Below, in pieces: positions 36,666 to 43,852 of a DNA stretch of 64,000 nucleotides (position 1 is its first letter; each line of letters opens with the position of its first letter). The stretch covers positions 2,232,001-2,296,000 of the forward strand of contig NZ_CP156989.1 of assembly GCF_039880525.1 (NCBI RefSeq). Direction: 5' to 3'. The notes beneath the pieces are model-generated. The model did no database searches. It was not told the DNA's origin and was given only the letters and a program-made list of their open reading frames with translations. This DNA is from Agrococcus sp. ProA11 (GTDB lineage: Bacteria; Actinomycetota; Actinomycetes; Actinomycetales; Microbacteriaceae). The position numbers were made by a program, and so were the translations under genes.

Positions 36666-37570
36666 GCCGCCTCCGCCACCATGGCGGCGAACGCCTGGCT
36701 GAGGGAGACCCGCCTCGGCGAGAGCTCGGTGACGAGCACGCCAATGTCGGCGGCGACGCGGGCGATCCGCTCGGGTGCAAGATCGCGGACCGCGATCGCG
36801 CCGGCAGCGCGCCCCGCCACGCGCGCCCCCGCGCGCCGGAGCGCGGCGGCGAGCCGAGCCTGATCGAGCGAGCGCACGATCGTCACCGACGAAGCACGTG
36901 CGCGCAGGAACGCATCCGTGTCGCCCTCGAACCGCACCCTGCCGCCATGCAGGCAGACCAGCCGGTCGAGCAGCGACGCGATCTCGTCGAGCGCGTGTGC
37001 CGAGAGCAGCACCGCGCCGCCGGCATCCGCGTGCGCACGCAGCCGTCCGCCCAGCCAGCGCCGAGCCTCGGGATCGAGCCCGTCGAAGGGCTCGTCGAGC
37101 ACCAGGATCGGCGGCGACGCCAGCAGCGCTCCCGCGATCGCGAGCCGACGGCGCTGGCCGAGCGAGTACGAGCGGATGGGAGCCGTGACCCCGGCCAACC
37201 CGACCTCGGCCAGCAGGCCGTCGACATCGCCGACTCCCGCCTGCAGCGCGATCGCTCGCAGGTGCGCGCTCCCGGTGCTCCCTGCGCGCGCACCGAGCGC
37301 GTCGGGACAGAAGCCGAGCGTACGCAGCGGATGGGCGAGCCGCCGGTAGTCGAGGCCGTCGATCCAGGCGGTGCCGTCACCGTGCTCGAGCGCGAGGAGC
37401 CGACGCAGCGTGGTGGTCTTGCCGGCGCCATTCACGCCGATGAACCCGGTCACGCACCCCCTCGGTGCCGTGAAGGAGACTCCGTCGAGCACGACGCGAC
37501 CGGCGAGGCGCAGGCGCAGGTCGCGCACCTCGATGCCGTCGCCGCCGCGTCGGGTGGCGCTCGCCGTCAT
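36662..37570 (-). CDS. ABC transporter ATP-binding protein (bacteriocin cluster)
   Basis: A 302-residue ATPase. Walker A GVNGAGKTT is at about 44-52, the signature is YSLGQRRRLAIAGAL, Walker B ILVLDEPFDGLD, and the H-loop is LLSAHALDE. The last 80 residues form a C-terminal extension typical of ABC-2 type exporter ATPases such as those in lantibiotic immunity (LanF). It overlaps both neighbours by ATGA. Confidence 0.88.
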   Translation of the reverse strand: MTASATRRGGDGIEVRDLRLRLAGRVVLDGVSFTAPRGCVTGFIGVNGAGKTTTLRRLLALEHGDGTAWIDGLDYRRLAHPLRTLGFCPDALGARAGSTGSAHLRAIALQAGVGDVDGLLAEVGLAGVTAPIRSYSLGQRRRLAIAGALLASPPILVLDEPFDGLDPEARRWLGGRLRAHADAGGAVLLSAHALDEIASLLDRLVCLHGGRVRFEGDTDAFLRARASSVTIVRSLDQARLAAALRRAGARVAGRAAGAIAVRDLAPERIARVAADIGVLVTELSPRRVSLSQAFAAMVAEAA

Positions 37571-38178
37571 GCTGCCCCCGGGCCCATCCGCAGCTCGCGC
37601 ACCACCCCGCGCAGTCGACGGTCGCCGTGGTCGACCAGCAGCACCAGCCGATTGCTCCCCCAACGCTCCAGCCTCGCCTGCAGCGTCTCGCCCGCCGCCG
37701 CATCGAGACCGAGGAAGGGCTCGTCCAGCAGCAGCACGGGCGCCGCTCCGAGCGTGGTGAGCCGCACCCACGCGCGCCTCGCCTCTCCGGTCGACAGCGT
37801 TGCGACCCGCGCGTCGATGCGGGGGCCGAGCCCCTCATCGACGAGCGACTCGAGCGCCGCAGCCGGTTGGACTCCGGCAGCGTGCGCGAACAGCATCGCG
37901 TGCCGTCGCAGGGTGACGTGCGGCAGCAGCGCGATGTCGGTCCTGCTCACTCGCCGCAGGCGACGGGCAGCGCTCGAATGCGCGGGCACGCCGCAGACGC
38001 TCACGCTGCCGTGGAGCGGGCGGATGCCACCGGCGAGCAGCTCGAGCAGCGTGCTCTTCCCGGAGCCGTTCGCCCCGCGCACCAGCACGATCCCCGGGCC
38101 GTCGACCGTCAGCTCGGGCAGCGGCACCGGCCGGCCGCCGCGGTGGAGCGACCCGACGCCCGCGACCGCCAGATGCAT
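37567..38178 (-). CDS. Short ABC ATP-binding protein (bacteriocin cluster)
   Basis: A 203-residue ATPase with Walker A GANGSGKST at about 36-44, an atypical signature LSTGEARRAW, Walker B PVLLLDEPF and VDHGD at the H-loop. It is shorter than most ABC ATPases and lacks a C-terminal extension. In circular bacteriocin clusters a stand-alone ATPase (As-48D, CclD) accompanies the SpoIIM-like protein and the large membrane protein in processing and export; this is the best candidate for that role. Confidence 0.85.
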   Translation of the reverse strand: MHLAVAGVGSLHRGGRPVPLPELTVDGPGIVLVRGANGSGKSTLLELLAGGIRPLHGSVSVCGVPAHSSAARRLRRVSRTDIALLPHVTLRRHAMLFAHAAGVQPAAALESLVDEGLGPRIDARVATLSTGEARRAWVRLTTLGAAPVLLLDEPFLGLDAAAGETLQARLERWGSNRLVLLVDHGDRRLRGVVRELRMGPGAA

Positions 38179-39308
38179 CACCGCAGCCTGCCCATCGTGA
38201 TCCATCCGCTGAGCGACAGCACGACGGCGAGCGCAACCGCGAGCGCCACCCACGATCCGACGGCGAGCGCGAGGCCGACCGGCACGAGCGCAGCCCCCAT
38301 GAGCAGCACGCGAGGAACGACATCCGCCGCGCGCGGCCGCGTCACGAGCACCGCGAGCGCGCTCCCGACGATGCAAGCCGTGCCGAGGCCGGCGAGCGCG
38401 GCCAGCAGGGGTGCAGCGCTCAGAGCCGCGACCGCGAGCGCCGCCACCGCGCCCAGGAGCGCCGCGCATCCCCCGGCGCCCGCCAGCGCGACGCCGACGA
38501 TTCGCCGGGGATCGGCGCCGCAGCCGACGAGGCTCTGCGCCAGCCGCAGCGGCCCGCGCGCATCCAGCGCCAGCAGCTCTGCTGCGAGATGCACCGCAGT
38601 CGCCAGCGCGGCCGCCATCGCTGCGGGTCCGAGCACGGCACGTGTCTCCTGCGCGAGCAGCGGCGCAACGGCGGCCGCGCCGAGCGCCGCGGCGACGGCG
38701 AGTGCCACCTGCGCGAGCAGTCGCGACGGGGCGACCCGCACCGTCGCACCTGCGACCAGCATGCGCGCGGTGCGGTCGACCGCGAGCCAGGCGACGACGG
38801 CTCCCGAGGCGGCAGCGGTCGCGACCGCGACGCCGGGGAGCAGTGCCCCACGCGCGACGAGCACCGCCGAGCAGGCGAACCCACCGACCACGGCTGGCCC
38901 GATCGGTGCCAGCAGTGCGGCCAGCCGCCACGCGTCCCCGAGCGCGTGACCGAGATCGATCGCCCGCAGCAGCGACGCGGCGCGCACGATCGCGCCCATA
39001 GGCCCGCTCGGCGCGCCGAGCATCAGCTTCGACGCCGGCAGCAGCAGCAGTGCGAGCGCCAGCACGACGGCCACGGCGTCGGCTCCGACGACGAGGCGGG
39101 CGAGATCGACGGCGGCGAGCAGCGCGAGCAGCGCCCCGAGCGCGCTCACCCCGAGCGCGATCGCGACCGGCGTCCGCAGCCTGGCGAGCGTCGTCGGTTC
39201 GAGCCCGGCGGGCAGCGCCACCTCGAGCAGCACCGCGGCGATCCTCCACGCACCGGCGTCGCGCGCTCGCCCGGCCGACTCGCAGTCTCGGCGCTCGGCT
39301 GTTCGCAT
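38178..39308 (-). CDS. Large polytopic membrane protein of the bacteriocin cluster
   Basis: A 376-residue, extremely Ala/Leu/Val-rich protein with about ten membrane segments after a 20-residue charged start. No conserved motif was recognised. By size, topology and position it corresponds to the large hydrophobic proteins (CclB, As-48B type) needed for maturation or cyclisation of circular bacteriocins, although those are also poorly conserved. It overlaps the ATPase gene downstream and the small membrane gene upstream by ATGA. Confidence 0.6.
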   Translation of the reverse strand: MRTAERRDCESAGRARDAGAWRIAAVLLEVALPAGLEPTTLARLRTPVAIALGVSALGALLALLAAVDLARLVVGADAVAVVLALALLLLPASKLMLGAPSGPMGAIVRAASLLRAIDLGHALGDAWRLAALLAPIGPAVVGGFACSAVLVARGALLPGVAVATAAASGAVVAWLAVDRTARMLVAGATVRVAPSRLLAQVALAVAAALGAAAVAPLLAQETRAVLGPAAMAAALATAVHLAAELLALDARGPLRLAQSLVGCGADPRRIVGVALAGAGGCAALLGAVAALAVAALSAAPLLAALAGLGTACIVGSALAVLVTRPRAADVVPRVLLMGAALVPVGLALAVGSWVALAVALAVVLSLSGWITMGRLR

Positions 39309-39709
39309 CACGCCTCGGGCTCGCGCAGCCCGCGGCCGAGCAGGTGGTAGATCATCGTGGCAGCCCCGATGACGACGACGACCCAGGCCAGCGGTGCCGC
39401 CGGCCAGGCCGCTCCGAGCCCGATCGAGGCAGCGGCCACGAGACCGAGGCCGAGCGCCGGCGCTCCCACGAGCAGCGGGCGGAAGCGGCCGTCGAGGAGC
39501 GGCAGCACCACGACCAGCACGGTCAGGGCGCTCAGCGCCAGCACGAGCACGGTCGTCATCGTCGCGCGCGAGGCCTGCGGCGGCGAGGCCGCGATGCTGG
39601 CGATCGTCGCCGCACCGACGATCAGCGTCAGGACCGCGAGCAGACGCACACCAGCGGGTGCGAGCGCCACGCGCACTCTGACGAGCGGGGTGTCGAACGA
39701 GCCGGTCAT
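39308..39709 (-). CDS. Small four-helix membrane protein, candidate immunity protein
   Basis: A 133-residue protein with four predicted helices (about 19-42, 52-70, 81-100, 105-125) and a basic N-terminal stretch. Circular bacteriocin immunity proteins are small, hydrophobic and sequence-divergent, so this and its upstream neighbour are both candidates. ATGA overlaps on each side. No family was recognised. Confidence 0.6.
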   Translation of the reverse strand: MTGSFDTPLVRVRVALAPAGVRLLAVLTLIVGAATIASIAASPPQASRATMTTVLVLALSALTVLVVVLPLLDGRFRPLLVGAPALGLGLVAAASIGLGAAWPAAPLAWVVVVIGAATMIYHLLGRGLREPEA

Positions 39710-40245
39710 CCGATGCACAGCACACCCCCGATCGCACCCGCGACGACGACGGCCCGAGCGTAGCCGCGCACGTGCGCGCGGGCGGAGGGGAACAGCGCAG
39801 GTGTGGACAGCGCGACGACCACGGCGAAGATCCACAGCGGTCCCCGCGCCACCGTGGCCACGCCCATGACGGTCGCCGCGACCTGCTGGCCCAGCACGAT
39901 GACCGCGAGCGCCGCCCCTCCGACCCCGAGCCGCAGGGCGGTGCCCAGTGCTTGCGGCCCGAGGAAGCGCTCGAGCACAGTGGCGACCGCCGCCACCAGC
40001 ATGATGCCGATCGCGTGCAGCGCGATGGCGGCGGCAGCGCCGACCGCGATCGCAGCGCCGGAGAGCGCGTCGTCGCCCAGCGCGGCGGTCTCGGCCGCGA
40101 GCGACTCCTCCGCGACCGCGATGAATCGCGGCAGCCGGAGCAGCAGCAGCGCGATCGCCGTTGCGACCACGAGCAGCCAGACCCCGATCGAGGTGGTGCG
40201 ACCGGCGCGCTCCGTGCGCCCGGCATCGTGCACCGTCTCCGTCAT
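39706..40245 (-). CDS. Five-helix membrane protein of the bacteriocin cluster
   Basis: A 179-residue protein with a charged 18-residue start and five predicted helices, ending directly after the last one. The start has a very strong ribosome binding site (GGGAGGAGGAG). It lies 20 bases after the SpoIIM-like gene and overlaps the candidate immunity gene. It may be a secretion or immunity factor; the sequence shows no recognised domain. Confidence 0.6.
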   Translation of the reverse strand: MTETVHDAGRTERAGRTTSIGVWLLVVATAIALLLLRLPRFIAVAEESLAAETAALGDDALSGAAIAVGAAAAIALHAIGIMLVAAVATVLERFLGPQALGTALRLGVGGAALAVIVLGQQVAATVMGVATVARGPLWIFAVVVALSTPALFPSARAHVRGYARAVVVAGAIGGVLCIG

Positions 40246-40265
40246 TGTCTCCTCCTCCCTCGGTG

Positions 40266-40856
40266 TCACGGGGTGTGCACACCGATGACGATCGCCTCGA
40301 CGACTGCCGCGACGACGATGAGCGCTGCGGCGATGGCGCCGAGCGCAAGACTGGTGCCGAGCGCACGCGTGTACTCCCGGATGGGTCCCGCTCGCCCCCG
40401 CACGGCGCAGAGCAGCGCGTGCACGGCTGGCAGCAGGCCGGCGACCGTCGCGAGTGCGACCCCCGCGGCTTCGAAGACGATGTACGCGCTGATGCGCGCA
40501 ATGGTCTCCGCGACGCCCAGCGCGGCCACCACCGCTGCCGCGCCCCAGCCGATGCCGACGCCGAGCACCGCCATCGCGACCACGGTCAGCATGCCGCCGG
40601 TGCCGGCACCGCCGGCCAGCAGCGCGATCGCGCCCAGGTTGCGCACCGCGATCGTGAGCGCGTCGCGATCGCCGGCGAGCACGCGCTGATCGATCTGCCC
40701 GGCTGCGACAGCATCGGCATTGGCGGTCGCCAGCTCGGTCGCGGAGCCAGCGCTGACCGCGATCACCGCCGCGAACCCGGCGAGGGCGAGCACGACCGAC
40801 GCCGTCACGGCAGGCCACAGCGGCGCCCGCGCAGCGGCGACGTCAGCCGAGCGCAT
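40266..40856 (-). CDS. SpoIIM/DUF95-like membrane protein (bacteriocin maturation)
   Basis: A 196-residue protein with about five helices. The stretch AVRNLGAIALLAGGAGTGGML followed by LGVAETIARISAYIVFEAAG matches the pattern of SpoIIM/DUF95 proteins (NN-R-A-L-A-GG then a helix with P/G-x-x-E). In sporulating bacteria SpoIIM works in engulfment, but relatives are a hallmark of circular bacteriocin loci (As-48C, CclC). Here it follows the precursor gene by one base, which supports the second role. Confidence 0.68.
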   Translation of the reverse strand: MRSADVAAARAPLWPAVTASVVLALAGFAAVIAVSAGSATELATANADAVAAGQIDQRVLAGDRDALTIAVRNLGAIALLAGGAGTGGMLTVVAMAVLGVGIGWGAAAVVAALGVAETIARISAYIVFEAAGVALATVAGLLPAVHALLCAVRGRAGPIREYTRALGTSLALGAIAAALIVVAAVVEAIVIGVHTP

Positions 40857-40857
40857 G

Positions 40858-41136
40858 TCAGGCGATCGCCAGCTTGCGCAGCTTGCGCTTCAGGTACCAG
40901 ACGACCGTCGACACGACGACGCCGACCAGCCCTGCGCCGAGGATCGCGGAGATGATCGCGATCGCTGCGCCGCCGATCTCGATCGCGGTCACGATCTGTG
41001 TGGCAGCAGCCGTGGAGATGCCGAAGCTGCCCACGAGCCAGGCGAGTGAGAGTCCTGCGATGGCGAGGCCGAGGGCGCTGACGCCCGCCGAGGCGCTCCA
41101 GACCAGAGCGCGCCCCCTTCTGGTTTCGATGTGCAT
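40858..41136 (-). CDS. Circular bacteriocin precursor (AS-48/uberolysin/carnocyclin type)
   Basis: A 92-residue peptide precursor. Residues 1-33 form a leader with a basic start (RRGR) and a hydrophobic helix. The proposed mature part, residues 34-92, begins LVGSFGIST, continues with TAAATQIVTAIEIGG, IISAILGAG and VVSTVVWYL, and ends in KRKLRKLAIA. The order Gly-Ile-x-Ser/Thr-Ala start, Ile-x-x-Gly-Gly-Ala turn, Ile-Ile-Ser-Ile-Leu helix and basic C-terminal helix parallels carnocyclin A, uberolysin and AS-48; the length (59) and net charge (about +4) also fit. Head-to-tail joining of L34 to A92 is predicted. The ATG has AGAGGAGGAACAG upstream. Alternative: an unrelated small holin-like protein. 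Confidence 0.8.
   Translation of the reverse strand: MHIETRRGRALVWSASAGVSALGLAIAGLSLAWLVGSFGISTAAATQIVTAIEIGGAAIAIISAILGAGLVGVVVSTVVWYLKRKLRKLAIA
40861..41037 (-). other. Predicted mature circular peptide (residues 34-92)
   Basis: The leader cleavage is placed between W33 and L34 by analogy with carnocyclin A, whose mature form starts with Leu-Val. A cleavage a few residues away cannot be excluded. Confidence 0.5.
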
Positions 41137-41206
41137 ACTGTTCCTCCTCTGTTCCGCCCTTCCACGGGCGCCCGAGCCGTTCGGCACGAGACTGCGGGAT
41201 GGAGCC

Positions 41207-41410
41207 TCACGGCTCGTCATCGCTGAGTCGATGAGCGATCGCGGCAGTGAGGCGCTCGACCAGCGCGACCGGCGGCTCGAGCGAGCCGCGTTCGATCGCG
41301 ATCACGGTCTCCACCTGCGTGCCAGCGAGGTCGGCCAGCTCCTGCGGCGTCAACCCGGCATACTCGCGCAACGCCGCCAAGGAAGCGCCGATGCGAGATT
41401 CTGCACTCAT
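41207..41410 (-). CDS. Small XRE/Cro-type regulator upstream of the bacteriocin precursor
   Basis: A 67-residue helix-turn-helix protein: LAALREYAGLTPQELADLAGTQVETVIAIERGSLEPPV is a Cro/CI-type DNA-binding domain with no further domain. It ends 70 bases before the precursor and is transcribed in the same direction, so it probably leads the cluster transcript and controls it. No clear ribosome binding site is seen; an ATG at 41422 would add four residues. Confidence 0.82.
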   Translation of the reverse strand: MSAESRIGASLAALREYAGLTPQELADLAGTQVETVIAIERGSLEPPVALVERLTAAIAHRLSDDEP

Positions 41411-41430
41411 GTGGCGAACCATGCCAGGTT

Positions 41431-41502
41431 TTCGACGAACACCCAAGAACTTCTCCACAGGTTCGACAGGTACTCCCCGAGCATTGTCGAAGTATTGTCG
41501 AA
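41431..41502. promoter_or_regulatory. Four TTCGAC/GTCGAA hexamers in the divergent XRE promoter region
   Basis: TTCGAC at 41431-41436 and 41462-41467, and its complement GTCGAA at 41486-41491 and 41497-41502. The last two are part of an 11-base-spaced direct repeat ATTGTCGAAG (41483-41492, 41494-41503). The arrangement looks like an operator array for the XRE proteins transcribed on either side. A GATAAT (41532-41537) could be the -10 of the rightward gene; its -35 is unclear. Confidence 0.6.
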
Positions 41503-41587
41503 GAACAGCCGCGATGCCCGGCCACCCTGCGGATAATCTGTTCACCAGGCGGCACTCCGAGGCCGCGGAGCAGAGACGAGGCCTTCG

Positions 41588-42061
41588 ATGTCGATCCACC
41601 TTCGCGGTGCGAGCGCAGCGGAGCGCGCGCACTACGCCGCACTCGTGCGACCCGCGCGCCAGCGTCGCGGCCTGAGCCAGATGGCGCTCGCGCAGCTCGC
41701 TGCCGTGGACCGGACCACCGTCAGCAACATCGAGCGGGGTGCTGGGGCGCCGCAGGAGGACGTCCTGCGACGGCTGTTCGCGGCACTCGGCCTCGCCACC
41801 GATGCCCAGCGGCACGACCCGGAGGTCGAGCTGTGGATCGCCGTGATGTCAGAGCTGCTCACCAATGTCCCCGTGGACCGTCGCCACCTCGCTGCGGATG
41901 CTGCGATCGCCACCCTCGCCGCGCATGTCCGCGCCGGCGGCGTGTCAGAGGGTGCGGCTACCGTCACCGCGATCGATGAGCACGAGCCAAAGGAGCAGGC
42001 GATCGATGGACTTGCAGCACGGCGCGGCAGCCCTCGAAGGGACCAGCCCCACGCTGAATGA
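41588..42061 (+). CDS. XRE-family regulator
   Basis: A 157-residue protein. The helix-turn-helix covers about residues 18-70 (RGLSQMALAQLAAVDRTTVSNIERG), followed by a helical tail of unknown function. It is divergent from the small XRE gene and the bacteriocin cluster, and its last 56 bases overlap an ImmA/IrrE-type peptidase gene. This regulator-peptidase pairing recalls ImmR-ImmA of ICEBs1, where the peptidase cleaves the repressor. Confidence 0.82.
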   Translation: MSIHLRGASAAERAHYAALVRPARQRRGLSQMALAQLAAVDRTTVSNIERGAGAPQEDVLRRLFAALGLATDAQRHDPEVELWIAVMSELLTNVPVDRRHLAADAAIATLAAHVRAGGVSEGAATVTAIDEHEPKEQAIDGLAARRGSPRRDQPHAE

Positions 42062-42425
42062 GCTCGTGCTGCTCTGCGACCAGCTCGGCGTCGCCGTGCG
42101 CATCGCTCCACTGCCAACCGGCTGGCTCGGCGCGTACGATCACACCGCCGCACGGATCATGCTCGCTCCCGGGCTCACGCCGGTCGAGCAGCGTTCGGTG
42201 CTCGCGCACGAGCTCGGTCACGCGCTGCGCATGGATTCGGGTGAGTCCGCACCAGCCGAGCGTGCGGCGGAGCGCTTCGCGGCACTGCTGCTGGTCGACC
42301 CGGCCGCACTGCGCTCGGCGAGCGCGTGGGCGCGCGATGAGGACGAGCTCGCCGAGGAGCTCGGCGTGACGGTCGACATCGTGCGCAGCTACCTCGCGCA
42401 CCGCCCGATCCTGCAGGCAGCCTAG
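42006..42425 (+). CDS. ImmA/IrrE-family metallo-endopeptidase
   Basis: A 139-residue protein with the zinc motif HELGH at residues 68-72 and a likely third ligand glutamate at about 86-89 (AERAAERFAALLL). ImmA/IrrE peptidases cleave partner XRE repressors. AAGGAG lies 11 bases before the ATG. It is co-transcribed with, and partly overlaps, the XRE gene. No integrase or phage gene is nearby. Confidence 0.85.
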   Translation: MDLQHGAAALEGTSPTLNELVLLCDQLGVAVRIAPLPTGWLGAYDHTAARIMLAPGLTPVEQRSVLAHELGHALRMDSGESAPAERAAERFAALLLVDPAALRSASAWARDEDELAEELGVTVDIVRSYLAHRPILQAA

Positions 42426-42440
42426 GTCAGCCGCGCTCGA

Positions 42441-43271
42441 TCAGCGGTCAGCGATCCGCGTCGGGACGATGCCGTAGGGCGCGAGCCCGGCAGCGCCGCC
42501 GTCGAGCGCCGTCAGCACCCAGATGCCGTCCGCATGCACCGCCACCGAGTGCTCCCACTGGCACGCGTCACTGCCGTCCGCGCTGCGGACGGTCCATCCG
42601 TCGGCGTCGGTCGTCGTCGCCGTCGAGCCGGCATGGATGATCGGCTCGATCGCCACGCAGAGCCCGGGCTTGACCGCAGGCCCCTTGACCCTGGTGCGGT
42701 AGTTGAACACCGGCGGGTCCTCGTGCATGGCGCGCCCGATGCCGTGGCCGATGTAGTCGTCGCTGATGCCGTAGTCGCTGTTCGCCTCGACGTGGTCCTC
42801 GACCGCTGCGCCGACATCGCCGAGCTGCTTCGCCGAGGCAAGCGCCGCGATCCCGTCCCAGAGCGCGCCCCGCGTGACATCGCTGAGCCGCTGCCGCTCG
42901 GCGGTCGTCGCCGGGTCGCCGCCCGGCACGACGACGGAGATCGCCGCGTCGCCGTGGAAGCCGCCGATCGTCGCGCCGCAGTCGACCGTCACCAGGTCGC
43001 CCGGCTCGATCGGCTCGCCGCCGGGGACGCCGTGCACGACGACATCGTTGATGCTGACGCAGAGGGTGTGCTGGTAGCCGGGCTCGAGCTGGAAGTTCGG
43101 CACCGCACCGTGCTCGCGGATCACTCGCTCGGCGATGCGATCCAGGTCGAGCGGTGTGGCGCCGACGCGGATCGCGTCGCGCACGGCGGCGAGGGCCAGC
43201 GCGGTGATCCTGCCGGGCTCGCGCATCGCCGCGAGCTCGCGCCGCGACTTGTAGAGCGCGCGAGGCCGCAT
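42441..43271 (-). CDS. map: Type I methionine aminopeptidase
   Basis: A 276-residue metallopeptidase that removes the initiator Met. The pita-bread fold signature HGVPGGEPIEPGDLVTVDCGA and GHGIGRAMHEDPPVFNY are present, with the metal ligands Asp, Asp, His, Glu, Glu in order. Its ATG overlaps the adk stop. Normally infA follows; here the strand switches and 13 kb of other genes intervene. Confidence 0.96.
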   Translation of the reverse strand: MRPRALYKSRRELAAMREPGRITALALAAVRDAIRVGATPLDLDRIAERVIREHGAVPNFQLEPGYQHTLCVSINDVVVHGVPGGEPIEPGDLVTVDCGATIGGFHGDAAISVVVPGGDPATTAERQRLSDVTRGALWDGIAALASAKQLGDVGAAVEDHVEANSDYGISDDYIGHGIGRAMHEDPPVFNYRTRVKGPAVKPGLCVAIEPIIHAGSTATTTDADGWTVRSADGSDACQWEHSVAVHADGIWVLTALDGGAAGLAPYGIVPTRIADR

Positions 43272-43852
43272 CAGGCGGAGATGCCCCGCTCGGCGAGGCC
43301 GACGAGGATGCGCTCGGTGACCTCTTCGACGGAGCCGATGCCGTCGACCTCGAGGACCAGGCCGCGCTCGCCGAAGATCGCGATCAGCGGCGCGGTCTCG
43401 CGCTCGTAGACGTCGAGGCGGCGACGGACGACCGACTCGGTGTCGTCGCTCCTGCCCTGCTCCTGCGCGCGCACCATCAGGCGCCGCACGACCTCGTCGC
43501 TGTCGGCGACCAGGCGGATGACGGCATCGATCTGCTCGCCGCGGCGCAGGTTGACGCCGTCGAGGAACCCGACCTGGCCGGCCGTGCGCGGGTAGCCGTC
43601 GAGGAGGTAGCCGCCCTCGGCGTCGGGCTGCGCGAGCCGATCGTCGATGAGCTCGTTCGTCAACGAGTCGGGCACGTACTCCCCGGCGTCGAGGATCGCC
43701 GACACGCGCTGGCCGAGCTCGGTCTGGTCCTTGATGTTCTGCCGGAAGATGTCACCCGTGGAGACGGCGGGCACACCCAGCGTCTCGGCGATCCTGGCTG
43801 CTTGCGTTCCTTTGCCCGCGCCGGGCGGGCCCACGATCAGGAGGTTCGACAT
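43271..43852 (-). CDS. adk: Adenylate kinase
   Basis: A 193-residue short-form adenylate kinase. The P-loop GPPGAGKGT is at residues 8-16; the AMP-binding STGDIFR and LLDGYPRT motifs follow. The short LID lacks zinc ligands, as in other actinobacteria. It abuts secY with no gap. Confidence 0.97.
   Translation of the reverse strand: MSNLLIVGPPGAGKGTQAARIAETLGVPAVSTGDIFRQNIKDQTELGQRVSAILDAGEYVPDSLTNELIDDRLAQPDAEGGYLLDGYPRTAGQVGFLDGVNLRRGEQIDAVIRLVADSDEVVRRLMVRAQEQGRSDDTESVVRRRLDVYERETAPLIAIFGERGLVLEVDGIGSVEEVTERILVGLAERGISA

Noticed and set aside
40858-41136. Precursor read as a holin or ordinary small membrane protein
   Set aside because: Kept as the alternative, but the leader plus saposin-like pattern and the directly following SpoIIM-like and ABC genes fit a circular bacteriocin better.
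41411-42425. Prophage or integrative element suggested by the XRE and ImmA pair
   Set aside because: No integrase, excisionase, structural phage gene, tRNA or flanking direct repeat was found nearby.
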